A stretch of DNA of 64,000 nt from Rhodanobacter thiooxydans. Lineage in GTDB: Bacteria; Pseudomonadota; Gammaproteobacteria; Xanthomonadales; Rhodanobacteraceae. The stretch lies in the NCBI RefSeq assembly GCF_021545845.1, contig NZ_CP088923.1, positions 620,001 through 684,000 on the forward strand. The letters run 5' to 3'. The number at the start of each line of letters is the position of its first letter. The stretch's first letter is position 1. The notes beneath the pieces are model-generated. The model did no database searches, had not been told where the DNA came from, and worked only from the letters and a program-made list of their open reading frames with translations. Shown piece by piece: positions 44,036 through 54,349 of this stretch. A program made the position numbers and the translations under genes.

Positions 44036-44851
44036 TCAGCGATCCAGGTGATGCTTGTTCAATAAATCGGTCGCGTCCGCGACCGATTTGGGGTTGTTGA
44101 CCATTTCGTAGTAGCGCATGCGCTTGTACAGCGCGTAGCTGGCGGCGGTCTGCGCGATCAGGAAGCCGCGCCAGCCGTCCAGGCAGGCCAGCCGGAACAG
44201 GTAGTCCTTGAGGAAGGCCAGCGCGTAGACGAACGGCGCCTGCCACATCCGCACCGGCTTGCGCCGGTCCAGCCAGTCGCGGCACTTCAGTTCGGCGTAG
44301 CGCAGCACCTTGAGCTGCTTGTGCGCCAGGGTGGGGTTGTTGGCGTGGTCGAACGGCGCGTCGAAGGTGGGCGCGCGGCCCTCGAAACGCAGCGATTCGT
44401 GCACCCGCACGTCGCTCCAGCGCGCGCGGTCGCGGTGGTACAGCCGCGCCAGCTGCTCGCCCACGTTCGGCCGATACCAGCGCATCGGCCGGCCCATGTA
44501 GATCGTGCGTCGGCGCAGGTACGCCGCCGGCGCATCGCCGGCCATCAGCGCGGGCAAGCGGCGTTCCAGCTCGGCGGCGAGTGCCGGGCTGAGGTATTCG
44601 TCGGCGTCCAGCACCAGGATCCAGTCGTGCGTGCACTGCGTGCTGGCAAAGTTGCGCTGCGCGCCAAAACCCAGCCAGTCCTGGTGTACCACGCGCGCGC
44701 CATGCGCCTGCGCGATCGCCACCGTGTCGTCGTCGCTGCCGGAGTCGACCACCAGCTTCTCGGCCGCGAACGGCACGCTGTCCAGGCAGCGCGCGATGCT
44801 GCCGGCCTCGTTGCGGGTGATGACGGCGAGGGTCAGCGGGAACGTGGGCAT
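44036..44851 (-). CDS. GT2 glycosyltransferase, WaaE/KdtX-like
   Basis: 271 residues. GT-A fold: TLAVITRNEAGSIARCLDSV, VVDSGSDDDTV, DWLGFGAQRN and the DXD-like LVLDADEYLSP are typical of the WaaE lipopolysaccharide-core beta-1,4-glucosyltransferase family. C-terminal membrane-associated helices (FVYALAFLKDYLFRLACLDGW). Lipopolysaccharide inner-core extension is the probable role. Divergent from the uxs operon. Confidence 0.9.
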   Translation of the reverse strand: MPTFPLTLAVITRNEAGSIARCLDSVPFAAEKLVVDSGSDDDTVAIAQAHGARVVHQDWLGFGAQRNFASTQCTHDWILVLDADEYLSPALAAELERRLPALMAGDAPAAYLRRRTIYMGRPMRWYRPNVGEQLARLYHRDRARWSDVRVHESLRFEGRAPTFDAPFDHANNPTLAHKQLKVLRYAELKCRDWLDRRKPVRMWQAPFVYALAFLKDYLFRLACLDGWRGFLIAQTAASYALYKRMRYYEMVNNPKSVADATDLLNKHHLDR

Positions 44852-45023
44852 GGGCGGATTCTAGCCGAAGCCGGGATTGTGCCTGCGCGCCGGAGGCATG
44901 AACGGGTTGTGCACCGGGCCAAGCCGGTCGCATCCTTGTGCGGGAATCCATGACACTATGCGCCGATCGACCGCGGATCCGGCGTCACCTTCCTCTTCTC
45001 GCAACGGTAGCCAACGGCAGCGC

Positions 45024-45974
45024 ATGAAACGGATCCTCGTCACCGGCGGTGCCGGCTTCCTCGGTTCGCACCTGTGCGATCGTCTGCTCCACGACGGCCA
45101 CGACGTGCTGTGCGTGGACAACTTCTTCACCGGCAGCAAGCGCAACGTCGCGCACCTGCTCAGTCACCCGTACTTCGAGCTGATGCGCCACGACGTGACC
45201 TTCCCGCTGTACGTGGAAGTGGAGCGCATCTTCAACCTGGCTTGCCCGGCCTCGCCGGTGCACTACCAGCACGACCCGGTGCAAACCACCAAGACCAGCG
45301 TGCACGGCGCGATCAACATGCTGGGCCTGGCCAAGCGGGTGAAGGCGCGCATCCTGCAGGCTTCCACCAGCGAGGTTTACGGCGATCCGGAAGTGCATCC
45401 GCAGGTCGAGGGCTACTGGGGCAAGGTCAATCCGATCGGCATCCGCAGCTGCTACGACGAGGGCAAGCGCTGCGCCGAGACGCTGTTCTTCGACTACCAC
45501 CGCCAGCACGCGCTGGACATCAAGGTGGTGCGCATCTTCAATACCTACGGCCCGCGCATGCACCCCAACGACGGCCGTGTGGTGAGCAACTTCATCATGC
45601 AGGCGCTGCGCGGCGAGGACATCACCATCTACGGCGACGGCAGCCAGACGCGCAGCTTCTGCTACGTCGACGACCTGATCGAGGCGATCGTGCGCATGAT
45701 GGAATCCGAACGCGGCTTCACCGGCCCGGTGAACATCGGCAACCCGGTCGAGCACACCATGCTGGAGCTGGCCGAGAAGGTGCTGGCCCTGGTCGGCGGC
45801 CGCTCGAAACTGGCGTACCGGCCGTTGCCGTCGGACGACCCGCGCCAGCGCCAGCCCGACATCGGCGTGGCGCGCGGGCAGCTCGGCTGGCAGCCGACGG
45901 TGGCGCTGGAGGATGGCCTGAAGGAAACCATCGGCTATTTCCGCCGCCTGCTGCAGGACGGTGCTTCGGCATGA
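45024..45974 (+). CDS. uxs: UDP-glucuronate decarboxylase (UDP-xylose synthase)
   Basis: 316 residues from ATG 45024. Short-chain dehydrogenase fold: NAD motif [48 protein letters not shown] and the catalytic [13 protein letters not shown] (Tyr-x3-Lys), all specific to Uxs. It converts UDP-glucuronate to UDP-xylose, a donor for the adjacent glycosyltransferases. Its stop overlaps the next gene's ATG. Confidence 0.94.
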   Translation: MKRILVTGGAGFLGSHLCDRLLHDGHDVLCVDNFFTGSKRNVAHLLSHPYFELMRHDVTFPLYVEVERIFNLACPASPVHYQHDPVQTTKTSVHGAINMLGLAKRVKARILQASTSEVYGDPEVHPQVEGYWGKVNPIGIRSCYDEGKRCAETLFFDYHRQHALDIKVVRIFNTYGPRMHPNDGRVVSNFIMQALRGEDITIYGDGSQTRSFCYVDDLIEAIVRMMESERGFTGPVNIGNPVEHTMLELAEKVLALVGGRSKLAYRPLPSDDPRQRQPDIGVARGQLGWQPTVALEDGLKETIGYFRRLLQDGASA

Positions 45975-46909
45975 CCAGCTTCGCGGTCGTCGTGACCAGC
46001 TACAACTACCGTGCGTTCGTCGGCACCGCGGTCGACAGCGCGCTGGCGCAGAGCCGCGCGCCGATGCAGGTGATCGTGGTCGACGACGGTTCCACCGACG
46101 GCACGCCGGCCCACCTGCGCGAGCGCTACGGCCACGATCCGCGGGTCACCCTGGTCTGCGGCGAGAACGGCGGCCAGCTGGTGGCGTTCCAGCGCGGCGT
46201 GGCGCATGCCCGCGCGGACGTGATCTGCTTCCTCGACGCCGACGATCGCTGGGAGCCGGATTACCTGGCGCGCCTCGGCGAGCTCTACGACAGCCGCCGC
46301 GACGTCGATTTCGTGTTCTCCGACATGCAGCTGTTCGGCGACGAGCAGCGCTGGATGGGCTACGCCGCGCAGTCGCGCGACCTCGGCTTCACGGCGATCA
46401 GCACTTACTTGCTGATGCACTGGTACGGCGCCCCCACCTCGGCGTTGTCGATGCGTGCGCTGTGGGCGCGCCGCACGCTGGAGCTGCCGGCGGAGCTGGG
46501 CCAGACCTGGCGGCTGTCCGCCGACAACTGCCTGGTGTTCGGCGCCAGCGTGCTGGGTGCGCACAAGTACTACCTGCGCACCGGCGCGGTGCATTACCGC
46601 ATCCATGGCAACAACGGCTGGTGGGGCCGGCAGACGCCGGCCACGACCTACCTCAACCGGTTCCGCTCGCGCTGCCTGATCGGGATCTACGCCCGCAGCA
46701 TCGGTCTGGACGAGCGTTGCCTGGAAAGCGTCAAGCACGAGTTCCGCACCAAGCCGGATCCCTCCTGGCGCGAGGCCCGGCACTACGCGAAGCTGGCGCG
46801 CCTGCGCCACGGCTCGTGGCTGCGCAACCAGCAGCATGCCGCGTCGATCCTGTGGTCGACACTCAAGCGACGCCGGTCTCGGGCGGCCGCGCGGCCGGCG
46901 ACGGACTGA
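45971..46909 (+). CDS. GT2 family glycosyltransferase
   Basis: 312 residues; the ATG overlaps the uxs stop. GT-A nucleotide-binding core: [35 protein letters not shown], and DXD in [14 protein letters not shown]. The C-terminal third ([20 protein letters not shown]) is helical. With UDP-xylose synthase directly upstream, transfer of xylose is plausible but not shown. Confidence 0.9.
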   Translation: MTSFAVVVTSYNYRAFVGTAVDSALAQSRAPMQVIVVDDGSTDGTPAHLRERYGHDPRVTLVCGENGGQLVAFQRGVAHARADVICFLDADDRWEPDYLARLGELYDSRRDVDFVFSDMQLFGDEQRWMGYAAQSRDLGFTAISTYLLMHWYGAPTSALSMRALWARRTLELPAELGQTWRLSADNCLVFGASVLGAHKYYLRTGAVHYRIHGNNGWWGRQTPATTYLNRFRSRCLIGIYARSIGLDERCLESVKHEFRTKPDPSWREARHYAKLARLRHGSWLRNQQHAASILWSTLKRRRSRAAARPATD

Positions 46910-46919
46910 GCGGGTTGCC

Positions 46920-47759
46920 ATGCGCATCAGCGTTGCCGTGATCACCTACAACTGGCCCGCGGCACTGGAACGGGTGCTGCGCGCGCTGGCCGCGCAGAGC
47001 GAGCTGCCGCACGAGGTGATCGTCACCGACGACGGCTCGCGCGAGGAAACCCGCCAGCTGCTCGAGCGGCTGGCCGTCGACTACCCGGTGCGCCTGGTGC
47101 ACCTGTGGCAGAGCGACGACGGCGCGCGCATGAGCCGCGCACGCAACCGCGCGATCGCTGCTGCGCAGGGCGACTACGTGATCCTGCTCGACGGCGACAT
47201 GGTCGCCGAGCGCCACTTCGTCGCCGACCATCGGGCGTTCGCGCGCCGCGGCTGCTTCGTGCAGGGTTCGCGCGTGCTGACCGACGCCGCGCTCACCGCG
47301 CGCATGCTGGAGCGCGGCGCAGCCACGCCGGGCTTCTTCAGCCGCGGCATCGAGCGGCGCCGGCACACCCTGCGCCTGCCATGGCTGGCGCGCTGGTATG
47401 CCAGGCCCGGCACCAAGCAACGCGGCATCAAGAGCTGCAACATGGCGTTCTGGCGTGACGACCTGCTGCGCCTGAACGGCTTCAACGAGGCGATGACCGG
47501 CTGGGGTCGCGAGGATACCGAGCTGGCGCTGCGCGCGTTCCATGCCGGGCTGCTGCGGCGCGAGCTGCGCTTCAGCGCGCTGGCCACCCACCTCTACCAC
47601 CCCACCCGCAAGCACGTGGTCGGCAACCCGAACGACCGCATCGTGGACGACACGCGCTCGCGCCGGCTGCTGCGTTGCGAGCGCGGCGTCGAGCAGCATC
47701 TGGCCGAGTTCGCCGATGCGCCGCCCGACCTGCGCGCGCAACCGGCTCAGCCGAGCTGA
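46920..47759 (+). CDS. GT2 family glycosyltransferase with galactosyltransferase-like C-terminus
   Basis: 279 residues from ATG 46920. SVAVITYNWPAALERVLRAL, VIVTDDGSREET, SRARNRAIAAAQGDYVILLDGDMV (DXD), and the C-terminal IKSCNMAFWRDDLLRLNGFNEAMTGWGREDTELALR motif of the glycosyltransferase 7C type. Related enzymes include lipopolysaccharide and capsule transferases. Its 3' end overlaps the convergent GT4 gene by 13 bp. Confidence 0.9.
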   Translation: MRISVAVITYNWPAALERVLRALAAQSELPHEVIVTDDGSREETRQLLERLAVDYPVRLVHLWQSDDGARMSRARNRAIAAAQGDYVILLDGDMVAERHFVADHRAFARRGCFVQGSRVLTDAALTARMLERGAATPGFFSRGIERRRHTLRLPWLARWYARPGTKQRGIKSCNMAFWRDDLLRLNGFNEAMTGWGREDTELALRAFHAGLLRRELRFSALATHLYHPTRKHVVGNPNDRIVDDTRSRRLLRCERGVEQHLAEFADAPPDLRAQPAQPS

Positions 47760-48748
47760 CGCAAGGCGGCGTCCAGCTGCGCGGCGAAGCCCGCCTCGTT
47801 CGACTCGAACCAGGCCCGCGCCTGTGCGCCCAGCGCCGCGCGTTCGGCTTCACTCATCGCCAGCAGGCGTTCGATGGCGGCCTCCAGCGCCGCCTCGTCG
47901 AAGCGGTGCAGGGTGCTCAGGTTGAATGGCCCGGTTTCACCCGCGTCGATCAGGATGCCGCGTGCCGGGGTGACCAGTTCGTTCATCGGCGGTGCGTTGC
48001 AGGTGAGCACCACCGCGCCGCAGCTCATCGCCTCGACCAGGTAGTGGCCCCAGCCCTCGGTCTCCGACAGGCACAGGTGAAACAGGTGGGTGTTCTGCAG
48101 CCGGCGGATCTCGCGCACGTCGCTTGGGTAGCCGATCCGGTGCTCGATGTTGTCCGGCACCGGCCCGGTCAGCGGGGTGGCGGTGCGCGGCGACTGCAGT
48201 ACCAGCAGCCGCGGCCATTCCGGATGCCGCTGCCACAGTGCCAACAGCCGCTGCGTGCCCTTCATCCGGCTGGCGCCGGCCAGGTGCAGGAAGGTCGGTT
48301 GCCGCGGAATCTCCGGCTGCAGGCAATCGGTGCTGCGGAAGCCGATGTGCAGGGCGCGGCAACCACGGGCGGAGAACAGCTCGACGGCATGGCGGGTCTT
48401 GCACAGGATCGCGTCGTGGCGGGTCAGGTAGCGCTGGCTGCGCGACGACAGCCATTCCGGATTCGGCACCAGCAGGTTCAGCCGGGCCAGCCCGAACCAG
48501 TCCGGGCGCACATGCTCCAGCGCGATGTTGATGTCGTAGGGCTTAGCATGCCGATCGGCGTGGCGCAGTCGTTGCCACCACATGCGCGCATGCGCCAGCC
48601 ATGCCTTGCGGCGGCCGTCATGCCGGTGCGGGCCGAGCCGAGTCACCTGGACCTGGTGGCCCAGCGCGACCAGGGCCGAAGACAGCAGCCGGATGTCGTG
48701 GCTGAGGCCGCGCTGGTTGTCCCATGCAAGCAGATTGATGCGGGCCAT
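47747..48748 (-). CDS. GT4 family glycosyltransferase
   Basis: 333 residues from ATG 48748 (MARINLLAWDNQRGLSHDIR). GT-B fold: LHLAGASRMKGTQRLLALW marks the start of the C-terminal lobe and LCLSETEGWGHYLVEAMSCGAVVLTCNAPPMNELV the donor-binding E-x7-E motif. Acceptor unknown; lipopolysaccharide or O-antigen synthesis from context. It follows the O-antigen ligase gene after 5 bp. Confidence 0.9.
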   Translation of the reverse strand: MARINLLAWDNQRGLSHDIRLLSSALVALGHQVQVTRLGPHRHDGRRKAWLAHARMWWQRLRHADRHAKPYDINIALEHVRPDWFGLARLNLLVPNPEWLSSRSQRYLTRHDAILCKTRHAVELFSARGCRALHIGFRSTDCLQPEIPRQPTFLHLAGASRMKGTQRLLALWQRHPEWPRLLVLQSPRTATPLTGPVPDNIEHRIGYPSDVREIRRLQNTHLFHLCLSETEGWGHYLVEAMSCGAVVLTCNAPPMNELVTPARGILIDAGETGPFNLSTLHRFDEAALEAAIERLLAMSEAERAALGAQARAWFESNEAGFAAQLDAALRQLG

Positions 48749-48753
48749 GGGGG

Positions 48754-50118
48754 TCAGCGGGACGAGACGCTGCAGCGCAGGCGGCCGATGCTGACGGCCA
48801 GGCCCGACACCAGGAACAGATAAAGCGATTGCGGCATGGCCCGATAGAACACGTTGTCGCCGAACGCGCACAGGACGTACATGCCGATCACCATCACGCC
48901 GGCTGCGGCCGCCGCGGCGACCGGCTCCTGCGGGTGGCCGAGGTGGCGGGCGAAAAAGCCCAGCGGCACGGCGAGGAACAACAGCAGCACCAGCAGTGCG
49001 GGCAGGCCGCCGGCCACCATCGACTCAAGGTACTCGCTGTGCGGGTGCACATACTTGGCAATCAACGGACTGGCCTGGCCTATGGCCACCTGCTCGCGCA
49101 CACGGACGCCGAACTGGTCCAGGCCGATGCCGGCCAGCGGGTGCTCGCGGAATGCCTGCCACGCCGTACGCCACATCTCCAGCCGTTCGCCGACGGCCGT
49201 GGCGCCGCCATCGCTGCCGCCGTTGCCGAAACTGGCGATCTGGACCGGGACGGCGGTCAGCCGCTCGACCATCTCCCGGTGCAGCGTGGCGGTGACCGCC
49301 AGCATGCCGATCACGGTCACCGCGAACAACAGCAGCACCCGGCGCCAATGCCGCGAACGCATGGCGTACCACAGCATCAGTCCGAGGTAGACCGGAGCGA
49401 ACGACAGCAGCGGGCCGCGGCTCTGGGTCAGCACCGCGCCGTACAGGCCGACCACCACGGCCGCGATGTGCAGCCAGCGCTCGCCGCGCGAGGTCCCTGG
49501 CCGCAACGCCTGCAGCATCGCCAGCAGCACCAGCACCAGCAGGTACATCGCAAACTCGACGGCGGCCCAGTCACCGCCGTTCAATCCGTAGGGGCGGTCG
49601 ACGCCCAGCGCGTAGCGCTGGTACAGGCTCGCCGCGCCCAGCAGCATGGCGGTCAGGCTGAAGCCGATTGCAACCACCCGCTGCTTCACCGGCAGGGTGA
49701 ACACGGCCGCGATGCCCAGGAACAGCACGGTCTGCGCCGGCAGGTCGAGGGTGGACCAATCGAGCCGGTGGCCCAGGAAGTTGCCGATGTCATACAGCAG
49801 GCGCAGCGCGCAGACGGCGATGACCGGCCAGGCCAGTCGCCAGGCCTGCCGGCTCTCCGCCCGCGTGGCCAGCAGGACCACGCCGACCACGAACAGCAGG
49901 GTCATCGGCAGGATCTTGAAGCGCCCGGATACGGCGAAACACAGCGGCATGATGGCCAGCAGCAGCGAAACGGTCCAGAGCTGCCATGAAGCGGGTTGAG
50001 CGCGCACGCGAGAAACCTGTCGAACCAACGTGTAATCCCTGTCTGATAATGCTAATGGGCCAGCGTCCTCGACACGGCATGCGCGCGTTGCATCGTAACG
50101 TGTAGGTTCATCTTCCAT
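48754..50118 (-). CDS. O-antigen ligase (WaaL-like)
   Basis: 454 residues from ATG 50118. At least ten transmembrane segments, beginning WTVSLLLAIMPLCFAVSG. The large periplasmic loop carries the Wzy_C signature GERLEMWRTAWQAFREHPLAGIGLDQFGVRV and the essential His region KYVHPHSEYLESMVAGGL. WaaL joins O-antigen from its lipid carrier to the lipid A core. Wzy polymerases are similar; absence of other wz genes nearby leaves some doubt. Confidence 0.85.
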   Translation of the reverse strand: MEDEPTRYDATRACRVEDAGPLALSDRDYTLVRQVSRVRAQPASWQLWTVSLLLAIMPLCFAVSGRFKILPMTLLFVVGVVLLATRAESRQAWRLAWPVIAVCALRLLYDIGNFLGHRLDWSTLDLPAQTVLFLGIAAVFTLPVKQRVVAIGFSLTAMLLGAASLYQRYALGVDRPYGLNGGDWAAVEFAMYLLVLVLLAMLQALRPGTSRGERWLHIAAVVVGLYGAVLTQSRGPLLSFAPVYLGLMLWYAMRSRHWRRVLLLFAVTVIGMLAVTATLHREMVERLTAVPVQIASFGNGGSDGGATAVGERLEMWRTAWQAFREHPLAGIGLDQFGVRVREQVAIGQASPLIAKYVHPHSEYLESMVAGGLPALLVLLLFLAVPLGFFARHLGHPQEPVAAAAAAGVMVIGMYVLCAFGDNVFYRAMPQSLYLFLVSGLAVSIGRLRCSVSSR

Positions 50119-50165
50119 GTGCGCCGTTCCATGGGCATGTCGTGAAGTTGCGAAGTACGTCACCG

Positions 50166-50323
50166 CTCAGGGCTTGTGAAGAAAACCACTTCCTGTGGTT
50201 TTCTTCAGTCGCGAGTCCGGCACATGTCCGGACTCGCTCACGCGAATCAGGCACTTGCGTGCCCGATCCGCGTCCGGCCATCCATGGCCGGGCTTCGAGG
50301 TTGAAAAACTCACAACCGCTCAG
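50166..50323. repeat. Multi-hairpin repeat cassette, copy B
   Basis: Same order and orientation as copy A: GAAGAAAACCAC/GTGGTTTTCTTC (50178-50206), GCGAGTCCGG/CCGGACTCGC (50211-50237), a third stem CGCGAATCAGGCAC facing GTGCCCGATCCGCG whose sequence differs from copy A, CCGGCCAT/ATGGCCGG, and the final GAGGTTG/CAACC stem. The stop codon of the following GT39 gene (50320-50322) lies inside its terminal CTCAG. It lacks the internal tandem repeats of copy A. Confidence 0.88.
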
Positions 50324-52035
50324 GGCGCGTCGTCCGCTTCCTGGTCCGCGGCGATGCCGGGTACGCAGCCGGGCGTCACCGCATCCACCTTGAACATCCA
50401 CCACTCGCGGCGGTTGGCGTGACCCACGTAGGTGGCGCGATGACGATCCACACACGTGCCCATCGCCTCATCGAGGCTGAAGATCCAGCGCTGTGCAGGA
50501 TCTTGCCGGAGCCAGTCGATCGCCTCCGCATATTGTTGCGGCCAGGGTTTCAGGAAGCCGAACTCGGCGACCGGGCCTTGTGCCATCAGCAGGTTCTGCT
50601 CCTTCCAGGCGAGCAGGCCGATGGTGGCGTCCGGCCCGGCGATCGCGCGTGCCTGCGCCATCACCTCGCGCGCCGAGCGGTCGCCGTTGAGCATCGGGTA
50701 GCCCCACAGGCCGTACACGCTCCACAGCGCGCCGGCGAACAGCAGCCAGCCCAGCGGCGCGCGGCGCAGCCGGGTGAGCGCCACGATGACCAGGCCGGCC
50801 ACGCCGATGGTCAGCAGCATCCACCAGATTTGCGGGTCGAGGCTCTGCTCGATCTTCACCGCCCAGGCCGGATGGCGATGGATCGCCAGCGCAGCGGCGA
50901 TGCTCAGGCCGCCGGCCAGCAGCGTGGTCAGCGCGCACACCGCGAGGCGCACGCCGCGCCGGCGCAGCAGGCCGGGCAGCAGCGGCGCCAGCGCCAGCGC
51001 GGTCATCGGCAGCGCCGGCAGGATATAGACGTCGCGCTTGCCCGGACTGAACGAAAAGAACAGCAGCACCAGCACGATCCAGCCCAGCGGCAGCAGCAGG
51101 CGCGCGTCGCGCCGCTTCAGCCGCCGCCACCACGCCGGGATGGCCCACGGCAACAGCAGCGACAGCGGCAGCCAGTCGACCACGATGATGCCGAGGAAGT
51201 AGAACGGCGAGTGGAGGTGGCCGGTGGGGGTGGCGTAGCGGTGCACGGTCTGCCCGAACAGGATGTTCTGCACGTACTCGGCGTGCTGCGGGTCGCCGTC
51301 GGCGTGCGCCACCAGCAGCATCGGCAGCAGCCAGCCGAGAATCGGCAGGAAGAACATCGCCAGCCCGCCGGCCCAGCGCCAACCGCCGACGGGCAGCGCC
51401 AGGTGCCGCCAGTGGCCGCGGCGCGCGACCAGGTACGGTACCAGCATCAAGAGCGCCAGCACGCCGACGCCCTTGGTCGCCACGCCCAGCCCGGCGAAGA
51501 AGCAGCCCGCGGCGAACCAGCGCCACGACGGCCCCAGCAGCAGGTGGCGCAGCAGGCCGTAATTGGCCAGCGTCATCCAGCCCAGCAGCAGCGGGTCGAT
51601 CTGCGCGTTGCGCATCTGGTAGGTGAAGTGGATGGTGACCAGCAGCGTGGCCGCGGCCAGCAGCGCGCTGCGGTGGTTCCACAGCCGGCGCGCCAGATCG
51701 TAGACCAGCGCCAGCGCGGTGAGTGCGGCGAGCAGCGAGGGCAGCAGGAAGGCGATGCGCCAGTCGCGCATCACGTAGTAGCTGAGCGCCTGCAGCCACA
51801 TGAACACCGGCGGCTTGTCCGGGTACAGCTCGTGGCCGCGGTGTGGGAACAGCCACTGGCCATGCTCGACCATCCACCGCGCCACCAGCGCGAAGCGCGG
51901 CTCGTCGGACGGCCATGGGTCGCGCAGGCCGAGGCCGAGGCCGAGCAGCAGCAGCGCGAACACGCCGAACAGCAGCAGCTCCGAACGGGCGCTGCGCAGC
52001 CACAGCGGGCGCGCTTGGGACAGGGAAGGCTTCAC
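50320..52035 (-). CDS. GT39/ArnT-like glycosyltransferase
   Basis: 571 residues if started at GTG 52035 (no ATG is available before the first transmembrane helix; the start is uncertain). Polytopic: ELLLFGVFALLLLGLGLGL first, then the canonical catalytic loop DPWPSDEPRFALVARWMVEHGQWLFPH with the Asp-Glu pair and LYPDKPPVFMW. Likely transfers a sugar from undecaprenyl phosphate to lipid A or core. It differs from the GT39 protein at 41-42.8 kb, which lacks the acidic pair. Its C-terminus ends in repeat cassette B. Confidence 0.88.
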   Translation of the reverse strand: MKPSLSQARPLWLRSARSELLLFGVFALLLLGLGLGLRDPWPSDEPRFALVARWMVEHGQWLFPHRGHELYPDKPPVFMWLQALSYYVMRDWRIAFLLPSLLAALTALALVYDLARRLWNHRSALLAAATLLVTIHFTYQMRNAQIDPLLLGWMTLANYGLLRHLLLGPSWRWFAAGCFFAGLGVATKGVGVLALLMLVPYLVARRGHWRHLALPVGGWRWAGGLAMFFLPILGWLLPMLLVAHADGDPQHAEYVQNILFGQTVHRYATPTGHLHSPFYFLGIIVVDWLPLSLLLPWAIPAWWRRLKRRDARLLLPLGWIVLVLLFFSFSPGKRDVYILPALPMTALALAPLLPGLLRRRGVRLAVCALTTLLAGGLSIAAALAIHRHPAWAVKIEQSLDPQIWWMLLTIGVAGLVIVALTRLRRAPLGWLLFAGALWSVYGLWGYPMLNGDRSAREVMAQARAIAGPDATIGLLAWKEQNLLMAQGPVAEFGFLKPWPQQYAEAIDWLRQDPAQRWIFSLDEAMGTCVDRHRATYVGHANRREWWMFKVDAVTPGCVPGIAADQEADDAP

Positions 52036-52109
52036 GCGGGAGGGTCGGCGGCGGTTGGGGGAGTGCCAAGCATAGCCCGGCCAGCGGTCCTGCCAAGCTG
52101 GCAAGCTGC

Positions 52110-53411
52110 CTAGCGGGACTTCTGCAGCACGGCGTAGTACATGCCGTCGAGGTCGCCGTCGCCGGGCAGGATCTGCCAGCCGACGGCGGCAGGTTGACCC
52201 ACCGGCAGGGTGAACGGCACGGCCTGCGCATCGGCTTGCGCGGCCAGCAGTTTGCCGACAATCGCCTCGTTCTCCGCGCGCAGCACCGAGCAGGTGACGT
52301 ACAGCAGCCGCCCGCCCGGCGCCAGCAGCGGCCACAGCGCGGCGAGGAGACGGCGCTGCTGCGCCTGCATCGCAGCGATGTCGCTCTCGCGCCGGTGCAA
52401 CCGCACGTCCGGCCGCCGGCGCAGCACGCCGCTGGCCGAGCACGGCGCGTCGAGCAGGATGCGCTCGAACGGCCGGCCGTTCCACCAGCCCTTTGGCGCG
52501 CCGGCATCGCCGGTCACGATCTTCGCGTCCAGGCGCAGGCGCATCAGATTCTGACGGATGCGTTCGGCGCGCGACGCGTCGAATTCCAGTGCGGTCAGGT
52601 CGATGTCAGCGCGTTCGAGCAGGTGGCAGGCCTTGCCGCCGGGCGCGGCGCAGGCGTCGAGCACGCGCAGGCCGTCGTGCAGGTCGGCGAGGTCGGCGGC
52701 GACTTGGGCGGCGCCATCCTGCACCGCGAACAGGCCGTCGTCGAAACCGGGCAGACGGGTGACGTCGCTGCTGTGCGGCAGCACCAGCGCATCGGCTAGC
52801 CAGGGATGCGCAGTCGCGGCGTAACCGGCGGCCTGCAGTCGGGCGATCAGCGTTTCGCGCTCGCTGCGCCGGCGGTTGATCCGCAACATCAGCGGCGGCT
52901 CGTTGTTGTCGGCGGCCATTACCGCCTCGGCCTGCTGCGGCCAGTCGCGCTCAAGCGCGGTGGCCAGCCAGGCCGGATGGGCGTGGCGGGTCTGCGGCCG
53001 GGCGTCGAGTTTCGCCAGCCGGCTTTCGCGCTCGCGCTGCCAGCGCCGCAGCACGGCGTTGACCAGGCCGGCCAGCTGCGGTCGCTTCAGCGTACGCACC
53101 GCCTCGACCGTGGCGGCCACCGCGGCGTAGTCCTGCAGTTCGAGGATCTCCAGCTGGACCAGACCCAGCACCAGCAGCGCGTGCACGGCTGGGTCCTTGT
53201 GGCGCAGGGATTTCTCCAGCAGGTCGTCGACCGCGGGGTCGAAACGCAGCCACCAGCGCGCGCCTTCGCTGAGCAGGGCCATCAGCAGGGCGCGGTCGCG
53301 CGGGTCGGGCAGCCGCGGCGCGGAGCGCTCCATCACCTCGCGCAGCGAGGCGCCGCGCAGGGCGATCTCGGCAAGCCCCCTGGCGGCCAGTGCGCGGGTG
53401 TCGGCCTTCAT
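52110..53411 (-). CDS. rsmB: 16S rRNA (cytosine(967)-C(5))-methyltransferase
   Basis: 433 residues from ATG 53411, overlapping the fmt stop. N-terminal NusB-like RNA-binding domain (about 5-130) and a SAM-dependent methyltransferase domain: [35 protein letters not shown] with one catalytic Cys, and [14 protein letters not shown] with the other. The def-fmt-rsmB order is widely conserved. Confidence 0.95.
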   Translation of the reverse strand: MKADTRALAARGLAEIALRGASLREVMERSAPRLPDPRDRALLMALLSEGARWWLRFDPAVDDLLEKSLRHKDPAVHALLVLGLVQLEILELQDYAAVAATVEAVRTLKRPQLAGLVNAVLRRWQRERESRLAKLDARPQTRHAHPAWLATALERDWPQQAEAVMAADNNEPPLMLRINRRRSERETLIARLQAAGYAATAHPWLADALVLPHSSDVTRLPGFDDGLFAVQDGAAQVAADLADLHDGLRVLDACAAPGGKACHLLERADIDLTALEFDASRAERIRQNLMRLRLDAKIVTGDAGAPKGWWNGRPFERILLDAPCSASGVLRRRPDVRLHRRESDIAAMQAQQRRLLAALWPLLAPGGRLLYVTCSVLRAENEAIVGKLLAAQADAQAVPFTLPVGQPAAVGWQILPGDGDLDGMYYAVLQKSR

Positions 53412-54349
53412 CGGCGCTGGCGCAGTTCGGGGCGGGTGTTGAGGTAGTCGATCGCACCGACGCGCTTGCCGCCGGCACGCTGCACCGCGGTGACGCGCAG
53501 CGCGCCGTGCCCGCAGGCGAGGTCGATGCCGTCGCGGCTGGCGCCCAGCACGCTGCCCAGGGCGGCGTGGTGATCCGCCTCGATCGCATGGGCGGCCCAG
53601 ATCCGCAGTGGTTCGCCGGCGATCTCGCCTTCGGCCACCGGCCACGGGTCGAACGCGCGCACCTGGCGTTCCAGCTCGAGCGCGGGACGGTTGAAGTCGA
53701 GCTTCGCCTCGGCCTTGTCCAGCTTGTGCGCGTAGGTCACGCCGGCTTCCGGCTGCGGCGTGGCGACCAGTGCTTCGCCGGCCAGCGTGCGGCGCAGGCC
53801 GTCGGCCAGTACCTCCGCACCCAGCAGGGAGAGGCGGTCGTGCAGCGAGCCGCCGGTGTCGTCGCGGCCGATCGGGGTGCGTCGTTCGAGCAGCACCGGA
53901 CCGGTGTCCAGGCCCGCCTCCATCTGCATCAGGTCGACTCCGCTCTCGGCGTCGCCGGCCAGGATCGCGCGCTGGATCGGCGCCGCGCCGCGCCAGCGCG
54001 GCAGCAGGCTGGCGTGCACGTTCCAGCAGCCGAGCCGCGGGATCGCCAGCACCTTGCGCGGCAGGATCAAGCCGTAGGCCACCACCACCAGCAGGTCGGG
54101 GCAGTAGTCGGCGAGCCGTTGCTGCACCTCGGCGGGCTTCAGCGATTCGGGTTGCTCCACCGCGATGCCGGCGGCCAGCGCGGCCTGCTTCACCGGGCTG
54201 GGCGCGAGCTGGCGGCCGCGCCCGGCGGGTCGGTCGGGCTGGGTATAGACGGCCACCACCTCGGCGCCGCTGGCGCGGCAGGCTTCGAGACAAGGCACGG
54301 AGAATTCCGGGGTGCCGGCAAAGACCAGCCGCAGGGGCTGGGGGCTCAA
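53408..54349 (-). CDS. fmt: Methionyl-tRNA formyltransferase
   Basis: 313 residues, overlapping def and rsmB by 4 bp each, so the three genes are coupled. Formylates initiator Met-t[21 protein letters not shown], the formyl-transfer site [20 protein letters not shown], and the [10 protein letters not shown] segment are conserved; the C-terminal tRNA-binding domain begins near residue 205. Confidence 0.96.
   Translation of the reverse strand: MSPQPLRLVFAGTPEFSVPCLEACRASGAEVVAVYTQPDRPAGRGRQLAPSPVKQAALAAGIAVEQPESLKPAEVQQRLADYCPDLLVVVAYGLILPRKVLAIPRLGCWNVHASLLPRWRGAAPIQRAILAGDAESGVDLMQMEAGLDTGPVLLERRTPIGRDDTGGSLHDRLSLLGAEVLADGLRRTLAGEALVATPQPEAGVTYAHKLDKAEAKLDFNRPALELERQVRAFDPWPVAEGEIAGEPLRIWAAHAIEADHHAALGSVLGASRDGIDLACGHGALRVTAVQRAGGKRVGAIDYLNTRPELRQRR

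Noticed and set aside
41004..50118. A prophage or insertion-sequence origin for the polysaccharide cluster
   Set aside because: No integrase, transposase, phage structural gene or tRNA attachment site is visible; only the hairpin cassettes suggest mobility.
39853..50323. CRISPR array or integron attC sites for the hairpin cassettes
   Set aside because: Only two copies 10 kb apart, no regular repeat-spacer pattern, no cas genes and no integrase nearby.
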